Source of the DNA: Bacteroidota bacterium
GTDB lineage: Bacteria > Bacteroidota > Bacteroidia > CAILMK01 > JACPUW01
Direction of reading: 5' to 3'
NCBI GenBank assembly: GCA_016192035.1
Contig: JACPUW010000041.1
Location: forward strand, 1 to 64,000
Length of the DNA stretch: 64,000 nucleotides
The notes beneath the pieces were generated by a model. The model saw nothing but the letters and a program-made list of their open reading frames with translations. It was not told where the DNA came from and ran no database searches. Below, one piece after another: positions 19,521 through 28,924 of the stretch (positions within the stretch are counted from its first letter, which is position 1; every line of letters begins with the position of its first letter). The position numbers and the translations under genes are program-made.

Positions 19521-21200
19521 ATGTTTCAGCTAAATGCGTTTTTTCTCACCGCACTCCTTTTCGTGTTGTCAAACCCGGTGGGCTGGGCACAGGTGGACGA
19601 CAATGAGGTGTTCTGGCTAAAGGGAGATGTGAATTTTCTGGCCAGCGACCAACTGGGCGGACGACTGGCCGGTTCAGATTTCGAGAAACTTGCCGCCGAC
19701 TATATCCGCAACAGGTTCAGGTCAATTGGACTTGAAGGGGCAGGGGTCAATGGTTCGTATTTCCATGATTTTGATTTTATGCCACCTGCCCAAATTGCCC
19801 CCAAGGGCAACTACCTAACCATAGGTGGCGAAAAATTGCGGATAGATGTGGATTATTATCCGCTTGCCCCATCGGGCAATGGCAAGTTTGCGGGCGAACT
19901 GGTGGATATTGGCTTTGGAATTGAAGCACCACACCTGGGGCACAACGACTTTGAATCGGTGGACCTGGAAGGGGCGGTTGTACTGGTTGACCTTGGATTG
20001 CCTGGCGGGGTACACCCACATTCCAAATTCTTTGATGAACTCCCCTGGCAGCGGCGGCTGGAAAAATTGATGGTAATGAAACCCAAAGCCATTGTGTGTT
20101 ACCATGCAAATGCCGATTTGTCGCCTAAGGGGCTTAGGGCCTACAACAATCTGGCCCAGTACCAAATACCCGTGGTGCACCTGGGGGAGGAAGCCGTGAA
20201 TAAAGTGGCCGGGGGCCAAAAGGTTAAAGGGGAGGTGACCATCTGGAAAGTGGGTAGGTCAGGGCGGAACGTATTGGCCCAAATACACGTTGGCGCAGCC
20301 GAAACCGTGGTTATCGGTGCCCACTATGACCACCTGGGTTTGGGTGAGTTTGGAAATTCGCTCCATACCGGGCCGGCTGGGATACATAACGGGGCCGATG
20401 ACAACGCCAGCGGTGTGGCGCTGTTGCTGGCCCTGGCTGCCAGGCTGCAAAACCAGCGGGAAAGCCTCAAACACAATTACCTTTTTGTTGCTTTCAGTGC
20501 CGAAGAACTTGGTTTGCTCGGTTCCAATGCCTTTGTAAATAGCCATGTCTTTACCACATTCAAACCCAGGTACATGCTCAATTTTGACATGGTGGGCCGG
20601 CTGGATTCCACCGGGGCCTTGGGCATTTTTGGCAATGGCACCTCTCCGCAGTGGGCACAGGCCATTCACCTTCTTGACACTTCTAGCTTTACCATTAACC
20701 GTAACCCCTCAGGCATGGGTTCTTCAGATCATACCAGCTTCTACCTAAAGGATATACCCGTATTGCACTTTTTTACCGGTACGCATGAAGACTACCACAG
20801 GCCCAGCGATGATGCCGAAAAGCTGAACTACGGCGGTATGGAGAGGGTGCTGGAATTGAGCCATGGACTGGTAATGGCACTTGATGCGATAGATGGCATG
20901 GATTTTAGAAAAACCAAGACAGGCAATAGCCGCAAGGCACCCTCCTTTAAGGTTACCCTGGGCATCATTCCCGATTACTTTGGACATCCACAAGGGCTTA
21001 AGATAGACGGGGTAAGCGAGGGAAAACCGGCCCAACGCGCGGGCCTGCAAAAAGGGGATATCATTACCCATTTGGGCGATCATGAGGTAAAGGACATGAT
21101 GGGCTATATGCAGGCACTGGCACACTTTTCACCCGGGGAGGTCACAGCTGTCAAAGTGCTGCGAAACGGGGAGCCATTCACATTTGAGATCCGCTTTTGA
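19521..21200 (+). CDS. M28 family zinc peptidase with PA-like and PDZ domains
   Basis: 559-aa exported aminopeptidase-like protein. Signal peptide (LNAFFLTALLFVLSNPVGWAQ), then a PA-like insert (about 110-230). The M28 catalytic domain has its metal ligands in order: AHYDHLG, GADDNASG, FSAEELGLLG, NFDMVG and a late His in GTHEDYHRPSD. A C-terminal PDZ domain (about 475-559, GKPAQRAGLQKGDIITHLGD) should bind peptide tails or partners. Release of N-terminal amino acids in the periplasm or outside is the family role. It shares one base with tsaB (TGATG). Confidence 0.9.
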   Translation: MFQLNAFFLTALLFVLSNPVGWAQVDDNEVFWLKGDVNFLASDQLGGRLAGSDFEKLAADYIRNRFRSIGLEGAGVNGSYFHDFDFMPPAQIAPKGNYLTIGGEKLRIDVDYYPLAPSGNGKFAGELVDIGFGIEAPHLGHNDFESVDLEGAVVLVDLGLPGGVHPHSKFFDELPWQRRLEKLMVMKPKAIVCYHANADLSPKGLRAYNNLAQYQIPVVHLGEEAVNKVAGGQKVKGEVTIWKVGRSGRNVLAQIHVGAAETVVIGAHYDHLGLGEFGNSLHTGPAGIHNGADDNASGVALLLALAARLQNQRESLKHNYLFVAFSAEELGLLGSNAFVNSHVFTTFKPRYMLNFDMVGRLDSTGALGIFGNGTSPQWAQAIHLLDTSSFTINRNPSGMGSSDHTSFYLKDIPVLHFFTGTHEDYHRPSDDAEKLNYGGMERVLELSHGLVMALDAIDGMDFRKTKTGNSRKAPSFKVTLGIIPDYFGHPQGLKIDGVSEGKPAQRAGLQKGDIITHLGDHEVKDMMGYMQALAHFSPGEVTAVKVLRNGEPFTFEIRF

Positions 21201-21904
21201 TGGAACCTTTGATCCTGTGCATAGAAACAGCTACCTACCAGGGCAGCTTGGCCCTGGCACAGGGGCAGGAGGTGTTGGGTGCCATTGATTTACCGTCAAA
21301 TGATAAGCATATCAAGAATATAGCCCATCTCTCTGATGAGTTGATGCGGTCTTTGGATGCGAAGCCTGGGCAACTGGCTGCCATAGCACTGAGCGCGGGC
21401 CCGGGTTCCTATACCGGCCTTCGCATTGGGGCCTCGTTTGCCAAGGGCTTGGCTTTTGGCCTGGGGATTCCGCTTATCGCCCTTGATACCCTGCGGGTAT
21501 TGGCCCAGGGCATATGGGCGGCCCATGGGCAGGGTGTTTGGGCTGTGCCATTAATTGATGCGCGCAGGATGGAAGTGTATGTGGCGGTATATGACCCTGC
21601 CGGGGCTGCTATATGGCAAGCCCAAGCACTGGTGCTTGAAAAAGATGGGTTTGATCAATTTAGGGGGCTCCCCTTGGTCATGGCTGGTACGGGCTGTACA
21701 AAAACAGCTCATTTCTACAGGGATATAGCTGACAATCATTGGGTTTATGATACATCCTTGGCCCTTCAGGCTGCCCACATGGCAAGACTGGCAGCCTTGG
21801 CGTATCGGCAAAAAGCCTTTGTCAATCTACACGCTTTTGAGCCGAGTTATCTCAAGGAGTTTATGCTGGGCACCCCCAAGGATAAAAAATTGGGTGCTAT
21901 TTAG
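21200..21904 (+). CDS. tsaB: tRNA N6-threonylcarbamoyladenosine biosynthesis protein TsaB
   Basis: 234-aa ASKHA-fold protein, partner of TsaD/TsaE in making t6A37 of ANN-reading tRNAs. The N-terminal LCIETATYQGSLAL strand-loop, ALSAGPGSYTGLRIG around residues 65-79 and FAKGLAFGLGIPLIAL are the TsaB signature. The C-terminus is shorter than in E. coli, as is common in Bacteroidota. I chose ATG 21200, which overlaps the TGA of the M28 gene, over TTG 21197. It ends nine bases from the convergent BNR gene. Confidence 0.93.
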   Translation: MEPLILCIETATYQGSLALAQGQEVLGAIDLPSNDKHIKNIAHLSDELMRSLDAKPGQLAAIALSAGPGSYTGLRIGASFAKGLAFGLGIPLIALDTLRVLAQGIWAAHGQGVWAVPLIDARRMEVYVAVYDPAGAAIWQAQALVLEKDGFDQFRGLPLVMAGTGCTKTAHFYRDIADNHWVYDTSLALQAAHMARLAALAYRQKAFVNLHAFEPSYLKEFMLGTPKDKKLGAI

Positions 21905-21913
21905 GGCCTGTTA

Positions 21914-24900
21914 CTAGTCCAAACGGGGCAATCGGCCTGGGGTAAAGGGTGCTTGGCCCAGGTCCAGGGTTTGGTCCATTTCGAGCATCAATTCGGTTAT
22001 GCGTTGCAACTCATTTATTTGCACCTTTACCTCCTCATATACCAAGTCATAGGCATCCACAAATGTTTGGCTTGGCGCACTGGTGCTGGCGTAGAGGTTC
22101 CACACCACCATATTTATCCTATCGGCTATTCCGGGCAGGGTTTCAAACTCGCGTGCGGCACTGGTCTTGTCGCCGTGCAGCGCTTTGCCTACGGCGTGCA
22201 ACTGTGCATCAGTTTCTTCAATTTTTTTGATTAAGTCGTTGTTTGACAGGCTATAAGTAGCGGCCATGCGCTGGTGGGCCAGTTTGTCGGCAAGTTCGGT
22301 ATGGTACCGCAGGGCCGCATGTACGGCCCGGGTCAACTGGGAAACTTTTTGGTTAAAGGTGGCCAGTGATTCCAAGTCGGTTGCCGCCAGTGTGTTGAGG
22401 TTTAGCGGATAGCAGGTTATCTCGGTGCGTTGTTCCAAATCGGTAAGTGCTCCATTGGCCCACAGCCACATATGTACTTCGTATTTTCCAGGTACAGCCC
22501 ATTGTCCCGGATTGTCTTTGCCTTCCTTGCCAAGTGGCATGGGGCTGGAATACCTAAAGTCCCATACCACCCGGCCTAGGCCCTTACTGGCTGGAGCACT
22601 GAGCCTTCTCACAAAATTTCCGTCCGTATCGGTGATGATAAAAACCAATTCAGGGCTTTTTTCGCGGTCTTCATTTTCCAGTTCTGCCAGGCTGGGATAG
22701 AAATCGTCCAGCGTTGTTTTTTCACGTTCCTTTCGCTGGTCTTTGCCGGTTTTTGCATCTGTCTTTAAGTAGTAGGTAATTACCGCACCCTGTGGTGGGT
22801 TTTCTGCCGCATAGAGCGCGTCGCCCTGGAATCCTTTTTTGCCCCAACCCAGGTCATTGCGCTGCACAAACATGGGGGCTGGCCTCGATTCGAATAAATG
22901 GGCTTTTTTATCAAATACAGAACTGCTGGCCGTGCGCAAAGGGCTGTAATCGTCAAGTATATAAAAACCCCGCCCAAAGGATGCCAATACCAGGTCGTTT
23001 TCGCGCCGCTGTATGGCCATGTCGCGGATGGCTATGGTGGGCAGGCCGTTCTTTAGTTGTATCCAGTTATTGCCAAGGTCGTTGCTGAAAAAGCACCCAA
23101 ATTCTGTTCCCACAAAGAGCAACTGGTCGTTCACATGGTCTTGGGCAATGGAATAGGCAGAGCCCCTGCTGGGCAGGCCACTCCCTATATTGGCCCAGGT
23201 GCGGCCCTGGTCACGGCTCATATACACGTAGGGTGCAAAATCGCCCCTTTTGTGGTTGTTGAATACGGCATATACCACATCTGCATGGGTGGGTGAGGCT
23301 ACCAACATGTTTACATAGGTGTTTTCGGGCACTCCTTTTATCTGTGAGATGGTGCGCCAGGTGCCGCCTTGGTTGTCGCTTATATGGATCAGTCCATCAT
23401 CGGTGCCCACATAGAGCAGTCCTTCTTTTATGGGCGATTCGTCAAGGGCTACTATGTTGCCATACACCGTGGTAGAAGCATTTTTCATTACGGCGTCCAC
23501 GCTCCACACCTTTCCCATCACCTTGAGTTGGTTGCGGTCTAGTTGCCGGGTCAGGTCAGGGCTTATGGTTTCCCATGAATTGCCCTGGTCGTGGCTTACA
23601 AATAGTTTATTGGCAGCAAAATACAGGCGCTTGTGGTTGTGGGGCGAGAGCAGCAGCGGCGCGTCCCAGTTCCATCGATAGGTGGCCTCGCCCTTGCCGG
23701 GTTGGGGTTGTATAAATACCGATTCGCCACTTCGGCGGTCATAGCGCACCAAGTACCCATACTGCGCCTGGGCATACACTATGTTGGGGTCTTTGGGGTC
23801 TATCTGCGATTCAAAACCATCACCGCCATTGGTCACAAACCAATCGCTGTTTAGTACCCCGGTTTCACTGGTATTGCGGGCTGGCCCGCCCAGGCTAAAA
23901 TTGTCCTGTGTGCCGCCGTACACATGGTAAAAGGGGAGGGCTTCATCTACGGCCACTTTATAGAATTGGGTTACGGGGAGATTGGGCTTGAAATCCCAGT
24001 TGTTGCCTTCGTCCCAGGTTTCATACAGTCCGCCATCGCAGCCCATCATCCAGTGCTGGGTCTGGCTGGGGTCTATCCATATGCAGTGGTCGTCCACATG
24101 CTTGTTTTTTCCCGGCACCCGCACCAGGTTTTTGCCGCCATCGGTCGATACCATGCTGTACGTGTCCATAATGAAAAATTTCTGGGGATCGATAGGGTCG
24201 CAAATCAACTCTTGGTAATAATTGCCTGAGGTAGAATAGCTATTCACTTTGTTCCAACTGGCCCCCCTGTCGGTTGACCTAAAAATGCCGCCTTTGTCAT
24301 ATTGCGCCTCTACTATGGCATAGAGCATATCGGGGTCTGTGGGTGATATATCCATGCCTATCCGGCCTATGTCCACACCTGATGGCAGCCCATTCCCCAG
24401 CTTGTCAAAAGTTTTACCGGCATCTGTCGATCTGTAGATGGCAGATTCAGGCCCGCCGCCTATGTAGGTGAACACATGGCGCATGCGCTGGTGGGCAGTG
24501 GCATATATCAAGTCGGGGTTCCTGGGGTCTAAGTGTACTTCGTTCACGCCGGTATAGTTGCTTATATCCAGTACTTTGGCCCAGGTAAGGCCGCCGTCCG
24601 TAGTCTTATAGAGTCCCCGTTCGCCCCCTTCTGACCATAGGGGCCCGTAGGCTGCTACATACACCGTGTTGGAGTTGCGCGGGTCTATGGCTATCATGCC
24701 TATGTGTTCAGACCTGGTGAGCCCCATGTTTTTCCAAGACTTGCCGCCATCCTCGCTTTTATACACGCCGTCGCCATAGGCCACCGAGCGTTGGTTGTTG
24801 TTTTCCCCTGTGCCTACCCATACCACGTTTTCATTGTTGGGGTCAAGGCTTATGCAGCCAATGGAATAGGCCCCCTGCCCATCAAAAATGGGGCTGAAGG

Positions 24901-25123
24901 TGTTTCCTGCGTTGGTGGTTTTCCAAACTCCGCCTGAAGCCACTGCTATATACCATTCGTTGTGGTTGAGTGGGTTAATGGCTATATCGGCTATGCGGCC
25001 AGAGGTGAGGGCCGGGCCTATGCTCCTAAAGGAAAGCCCAGCGAAAATAGAAGGGTCAGGTTTGGTTTGGGCACTTGCCGTGCCCGCAATGGCCAAAAGG
25101 ACAATTATTTGTAAGTATTTCAT
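21914..25123 (-). CDS. Secreted BNR/sortilin-type beta-propeller protein
   Basis: 1069-aa exported protein. Signal peptide MKYLQIIVLLAIAGTASAQ, then a start characteristic of the family (GLSFRSIGPALTSGRIADIA). At least a dozen BNR/Asp-box elements of the form STDxGxSW follow, for example KSEDGGKSW, KTTDGGLTW, RSTDRGASW, VSHDQGNSW and MSRDQGRTW, making two large propellers to about residue 720. The rest holds a beta-sandwich and a helical tail. Bacteroidota encode many paralogues, annotated as VPS10/sortilin-like or glycosyl hydrolase. No catalytic set is evident, so a binding or peptidase-associated role is as likely as glycan hydrolysis. No T9SS sorting domain is seen at the C-terminus. Confidence 0.85.
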   Translation of the reverse strand: MKYLQIIVLLAIAGTASAQTKPDPSIFAGLSFRSIGPALTSGRIADIAINPLNHNEWYIAVASGGVWKTTNAGNTFSPIFDGQGAYSIGCISLDPNNENVVWVGTGENNNQRSVAYGDGVYKSEDGGKSWKNMGLTRSEHIGMIAIDPRNSNTVYVAAYGPLWSEGGERGLYKTTDGGLTWAKVLDISNYTGVNEVHLDPRNPDLIYATAHQRMRHVFTYIGGGPESAIYRSTDAGKTFDKLGNGLPSGVDIGRIGMDISPTDPDMLYAIVEAQYDKGGIFRSTDRGASWNKVNSYSTSGNYYQELICDPIDPQKFFIMDTYSMVSTDGGKNLVRVPGKNKHVDDHCIWIDPSQTQHWMMGCDGGLYETWDEGNNWDFKPNLPVTQFYKVAVDEALPFYHVYGGTQDNFSLGGPARNTSETGVLNSDWFVTNGGDGFESQIDPKDPNIVYAQAQYGYLVRYDRRSGESVFIQPQPGKGEATYRWNWDAPLLLSPHNHKRLYFAANKLFVSHDQGNSWETISPDLTRQLDRNQLKVMGKVWSVDAVMKNASTTVYGNIVALDESPIKEGLLYVGTDDGLIHISDNQGGTWRTISQIKGVPENTYVNMLVASPTHADVVYAVFNNHKRGDFAPYVYMSRDQGRTWANIGSGLPSRGSAYSIAQDHVNDQLLFVGTEFGCFFSNDLGNNWIQLKNGLPTIAIRDMAIQRRENDLVLASFGRGFYILDDYSPLRTASSSVFDKKAHLFESRPAPMFVQRNDLGWGKKGFQGDALYAAENPPQGAVITYYLKTDAKTGKDQRKEREKTTLDDFYPSLAELENEDREKSPELVFIITDTDGNFVRRLSAPASKGLGRVVWDFRYSSPMPLGKEGKDNPGQWAVPGKYEVHMWLWANGALTDLEQRTEITCYPLNLNTLAATDLESLATFNQKVSQLTRAVHAALRYHTELADKLAHQRMAATYSLSNNDLIKKIEETDAQLHAVGKALHGDKTSAAREFETLPGIADRINMVVWNLYASTSAPSQTFVDAYDLVYEEVKVQINELQRITELMLEMDQTLDLGQAPFTPGRLPRLD

Positions 25124-25140
25124 TCTATATTGTGTTTGTG

Positions 25141-25150
25141 CGGCGAATGT
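25141..25150 (-). promoter_or_regulatory. Candidate -7 region upstream of the BNR gene
   Basis: On the minus strand TACATTCG, followed by CCGC, lies 17 bases before ATG 25123. It differs from TAnnTTTG at one position and shares ACATTCGCCG with the region upstream of the beta-helix gene. Confidence 0.4.
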
Positions 25151-25312
25151 AGGGTTTTGGGCTTTTTCCTTTCGCCCTAATGGCCAAAAGGGATAATTGT
25201 GAGTATTGTTTTTGGCGTATGTAATTGTAAATCAATAAATATAAACAGCTATTTGCCAAAATTTCGATTAGTGGGATGGACTTGCCAATTTTGGTACGTG
25301 TAATTTGAAGCC

Positions 25313-27028
25313 ATGCGCAGCAATAAAGCCTTTGTCTTCATCCTGGCACTTGTAGGTAGCGCCTGTGTATATGGCCAAGATACCCCCAGGGTAACCCAAT
25401 TGTATAACCTGGCCGAGAAGGCTTACCTAGGGGCGCAGTATGAAAAGGCCAGTGAGTACCTCAACGAAAGACTTGCCATTTATCAAGAGAAACGCGATGT
25501 GGATGGTCAGGTGCGCACCCTCCTTTGGTTGGGTGAAATTCACAGGGCCTCCAGGGCCTTTCACCGTTCCCTCGATTACTATGATATGGCCGAACGCCTC
25601 TTGGACGGAAATACCAAAACCGAAGATTATGCGCATTTGCTAAATAGAAGGGCGGCAACTTTTTATGAAATGAACAGGGTAGATGAAGCCTTATCGCTTT
25701 CCCAGAAATCCCTTTCTCTGTGTGCCACGGTGAGGGGGGCCGCCCAATGGAAGGGAAGCAACCTATCCATCATAGGGGCGTCATTTTTGGCACTGGACAA
25801 GCTGGACAGTGCCATTCACTACATGCGCCATGGCTTGGCGGTGGCCATAAAAAATAAAAACGTTGATGAACAAATAACTGCGGCCATCAACATAGGGAAC
25901 CACTACCGCGACCAGGACCGAATCGACAGCATGAAATACTATGCTTTGTTGGCCGTGAAACTGAGTACCAAACACCGGTTAAGGTCCAGGATTTACCATG
26001 CCTACCGACTACTGAGTGATGCCTATAAAATAGAGGGCAATTATAAAAGTGCCCTGGAGTATCAGTATGCGCATATGTTATTGCGCGACAGCCTATTGCA
26101 AGAAGAAACCCAGGCCAGGTTTCAAAAGGCCAGCAACGACTATGAAAAATCTTACCTAAAGAAGGACAAGGAACTACTTGAAGCCCAGGTGGGCGGACAG
26201 CGAATTACCATGCTGTTGCTTTTGATCATTGGTTTGCTGGCCGGTATTTTTCTATTTGTTTTTATCCGCAAAAACCGCAGTACCCGCCTGCTAAACAAAA
26301 AATTGCAAGAGAAACAAGCCATACTGGACAAGAATAACGATGACCTGAGCGAGGCTGTGGAGTTAAAGAACCGATTGTTTTCTGTGCTGGCACATGACTT
26401 ACAGGGCCCGCTAAACTCTCTGGCTGGGGTGCTTGAACTAATACAGGGCCCTGATATTGACCAAGCTACAAAAGAAGGCCTTCTGCTAAAGTTAAAAACC
26501 CAACTAAAAGCAAATCAGGGTTTGCTCATCAGCATTATCACATGGTCCAAAATGCAGCTAAATGGGGTCAATGGCGCAATGGACCCCACCGATATTGCGC
26601 AGATTATACAGAACGAACTGGAATTTGTGGCATTGGGGGCCCAAGCCAAGGAAATAGACCTGCTGCGGGAGGTAAAATGTACCCGGCCAATACCCACCAA
26701 TGGCCATGTGGTAGGGCTTATAGTGAGAAACTTGCTATCAAATGCCATGAAGTTTACGCCCAGGGGAGGCCAAGTAAGCGTATTGGCCGAGTGTGCCGAA
26801 CGGGAATTTGTTGTTAAGGTAAAAGACAATGGCATAGGCATGGACAAGGCACAAGCCAATGCGCTTTTTGACCAATTGAACGACAGCCGGGAAGGAACTG
26901 AAAAGGAAAGGGGCTTCGGTTTGGGCTTGATGCTGTGCCGCGATTTTGCCAATAAAATGGGCGCCAAAATAGAAGTGGAGAGTGCCCCTGGGCTAGGAAC
27001 CTGTATTTCTGTTCTTTTTCCTCTTTAG
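25313..27028 (+). CDS. TPR-containing membrane sensor histidine kinase (HisKA type)
   Basis: 571-aa sensor kinase. Signal peptide, then about 260 residues of tetratricopeptide-like helical repeats outside the membrane, one transmembrane helix (about 297-317), a short coiled coil, the dimerisation/phosphorylation helix with His361 (LAHDLQGPLN) and an HATPase domain: N box LIVRNLLSNAMKFTPRGG, G1 VKDNGIGMD, G2 GFGLGLMLC. The Gln in HDLQGPLN replaces the usual Arg/Lys, as is common in Bacteroidota kinases. No response regulator is adjacent, so the partner is unknown. Its last 36 bases overlap the end of the convergent CREST gene. Confidence 0.88.
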   Translation: MRSNKAFVFILALVGSACVYGQDTPRVTQLYNLAEKAYLGAQYEKASEYLNERLAIYQEKRDVDGQVRTLLWLGEIHRASRAFHRSLDYYDMAERLLDGNTKTEDYAHLLNRRAATFYEMNRVDEALSLSQKSLSLCATVRGAAQWKGSNLSIIGASFLALDKLDSAIHYMRHGLAVAIKNKNVDEQITAAINIGNHYRDQDRIDSMKYYALLAVKLSTKHRLRSRIYHAYRLLSDAYKIEGNYKSALEYQYAHMLLRDSLLQEETQARFQKASNDYEKSYLKKDKELLEAQVGGQRITMLLLLIIGLLAGIFLFVFIRKNRSTRLLNKKLQEKQAILDKNNDDLSEAVELKNRLFSVLAHDLQGPLNSLAGVLELIQGPDIDQATKEGLLLKLKTQLKANQGLLISIITWSKMQLNGVNGAMDPTDIAQIIQNELEFVALGAQAKEIDLLREVKCTRPIPTNGHVVGLIVRNLLSNAMKFTPRGGQVSVLAECAEREFVVKVKDNGIGMDKAQANALFDQLNDSREGTEKERGFGLGLMLCRDFANKMGAKIEVESAPGLGTCISVLFPL

Positions 27029-27841
27029 CACCAATTCCCGCGCTTTCTTTAGATTTTCAAGGCGGATTTTTCGTATCCTAAATTTAACTATCAATTCAAA
27101 TCTGGGCAAGGCTCTCTTAAACAAAAACATATATCTAAACATGGCATGGCAGGCTACCGCACCGAACAAATGCCATAAGAAATGGGTGCCGATGGGTGCC
27201 AACCATTCCAGGCGGTCGGTGAGGCGAAACATGAGCGCCAGGGCAAAGGCCACTAAGGCAATAAGTGGATACTGCCAATAGAGAAATTTGGTCTTGATAA
27301 GCGTAAGCGCCAAAGGCACAATGACAAACAAGACCAATATGCCGTATGACGTATTGGTGTTAAGCCAGTCAGGTATGGTGTAAAAATTCAGGAATTGCAG
27401 CCCAATGGCTGTTAAAAGTGCCAATAGGGCCCAAAAAATGGTTTTGTAAATGCGGAAGATAAAATACGCCGCAGCGGCTATGCACAGCACCAAAATTGGT
27501 ATCCAGTCCATCCACATGGCCCACTCCCAGAGCCTTAGGCCGTGGTAGATAGAGCCGCCCAAACCGCCAATGGCAAGTATCACGGACGACAATTTCATAA
27601 ACCGGAACGAAGTGGTGGTTTGCCTGCTTACCTTGATATACCAATACAAGGCTATAAACATGAAAACCATGGCCGATGCAAGGTTGAAAGGCTCTGGTAT
27701 CAAGGCGTTTACATCGGTTTCGGTGTAAATTGGGCCACCATCTATGTGGAGCACCTCATCACCCCTGCCTATGGTATCTTGGCCGGCCACCGCCAAAAAA
27801 AAGCCTGCCATAGCAAGTATCTGCAGTAGAAACCTCTTCAT
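26993..27841 (-). CDS. CREST-family (alkaline ceramidase-like) membrane protein
   Basis: 282-aa protein with an N-terminal signal sequence and seven further hydrophobic segments. Motifs of the CREST hydrolase superfamily (alkaline ceramidase, PAQR, Per1) are visible: PEPFNLASAMVFMF, GGLGGSIYHG with the Ser-x-x-His pair, WMDWIPI with the Asp, and THFLWHLFG with the paired metal His. These residues form a zinc amidase site in ceramidases. Bacteroidota make sphingolipids, so a ceramide or other amide lipid is a reasonable but unproven substrate. The end is highly basic (KKARELVLKRKKNR). Its 3' end overlaps the histidine kinase gene by 36 bases, tail to tail. Confidence 0.72.
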   Translation of the reverse strand: MKRFLLQILAMAGFFLAVAGQDTIGRGDEVLHIDGGPIYTETDVNALIPEPFNLASAMVFMFIALYWYIKVSRQTTTSFRFMKLSSVILAIGGLGGSIYHGLRLWEWAMWMDWIPILVLCIAAAAYFIFRIYKTIFWALLALLTAIGLQFLNFYTIPDWLNTNTSYGILVLFVIVPLALTLIKTKFLYWQYPLIALVAFALALMFRLTDRLEWLAPIGTHFLWHLFGAVACHAMFRYMFLFKRALPRFELIVKFRIRKIRLENLKKARELVLKRKKNRNTGS

Positions 27842-27870
27842 AACGCCTTAATGCCTTACGTGTGATTTGA

Positions 27871-28914
27871 TTATGTGGTTTTTATGCAATGTGTTGGCTT
27901 GGGTTCATGGCGGCTCCTCAACATACCGGTGCTTGCAAAGGTTTCATGCGCGGCTTTTCTATCGCCCCTGGGCAAGTTTACAATTTGTTTACAATGGGCG
28001 CTGCAAGTGCCATTCATGGAGTCGGCGCATGATGGGCACTGAATAAATAAGTTGTGGCACAAATCATTGGCGCAGTTTACATGGCTATCGCTGGGCATTC
28101 CGCATTGATGGCAATTGGCGATAACTTCTTCCCCTACCGCCTCGGCCATCCTTTTGTCAAACACAAAGTTTTTGCCTATGAACTTGTTTGGGAGACCCTT
28201 TTCCTTGCACTGGCGCACATACTCTATTATCCCGCCTTCCAGTTGATATACCTGCTTATATCCACAATGTTTCATATATGCCGATGCCTTTTCGCACCGT
28301 ATGCCTCCGGTGCAGTACATCACCACCTTACGCTCTTTATAGGCTTCCAGCATCCGGGCTACCATGGGGAGCTCTTCCCTAAAACTATTGGCCGGTGGAC
28401 AAATGGCATTTTCCATATGCCCTATCTCGCTTTCGTACTGGTTCCTCATATCCACCACCAGGGTGCCGGCCTGTTCAGTTAGCATGTTAAACGACTCGGC
28501 ATCTACATGCTGGCCTTTGTCGGTCACATCAAAATCAGGGTCTTCCAGGCCGTCGGCCACCAACTTGGGCCGCACCTTGATGGCGAGTTTAAAAAAAGCA
28601 TACTTATCGTGGGCCAAGGCGAAGTTCAATCTGCTACCTTTAAGAAAATCAATCATTTCTAGGCCTTGCGTAAACAAGTCAAGTTGCGGCTCAGGTATGC
28701 TCACCTGGGCGTTGACCCCCTCATGCGACACATATATACGGCCAAGGATGCCCATAGTGCTCCAGCGCAGGTACAGTAGGTCGCGGATGGACCGGGGATC
28801 TTTTAGGTGGGCGTACCGGTAAAAGGAAATCAGCTTCCGGTCAAAAGGCTCCGAATCTATCCGCTTGATTAATTGTTCTTTGCTATGTTTATTGTGTAGG
28901 ATCTGCTTGCCCAT
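27871..28914 (-). CDS. trhO: tRNA uridine(34) hydroxylase TrhO (rhodanese family)
   Basis: 347-aa cytosolic enzyme that hydroxylates U34 of tRNA on the way to 5-methoxy/carboxymethoxyuridine. N-terminal acylphosphatase-like domain (FYRYAHLKDP...GRIYVSHEGVNAQ), then a rhodanese domain with the loop CTGGIRCEKAS (Cys201, Cys207) and a C-terminal Cys-rich zinc-binding segment (CHQCG, CANDLCH, CPSC, C-AHC). I took ATG 28914, where the homologous part begins; the longer reading overlaps the upstream amidohydrolase. It follows that gene by ten bases. Confidence 0.92.
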   Translation of the reverse strand: MGKQILHNKHSKEQLIKRIDSEPFDRKLISFYRYAHLKDPRSIRDLLYLRWSTMGILGRIYVSHEGVNAQVSIPEPQLDLFTQGLEMIDFLKGSRLNFALAHDKYAFFKLAIKVRPKLVADGLEDPDFDVTDKGQHVDAESFNMLTEQAGTLVVDMRNQYESEIGHMENAICPPANSFREELPMVARMLEAYKERKVVMYCTGGIRCEKASAYMKHCGYKQVYQLEGGIIEYVRQCKEKGLPNKFIGKNFVFDKRMAEAVGEEVIANCHQCGMPSDSHVNCANDLCHNLFIQCPSCADSMNGTCSAHCKQIVNLPRGDRKAAHETFASTGMLRSRHEPKPTHCIKTT

Positions 28915-28924
28915 ATGGGTGCTT

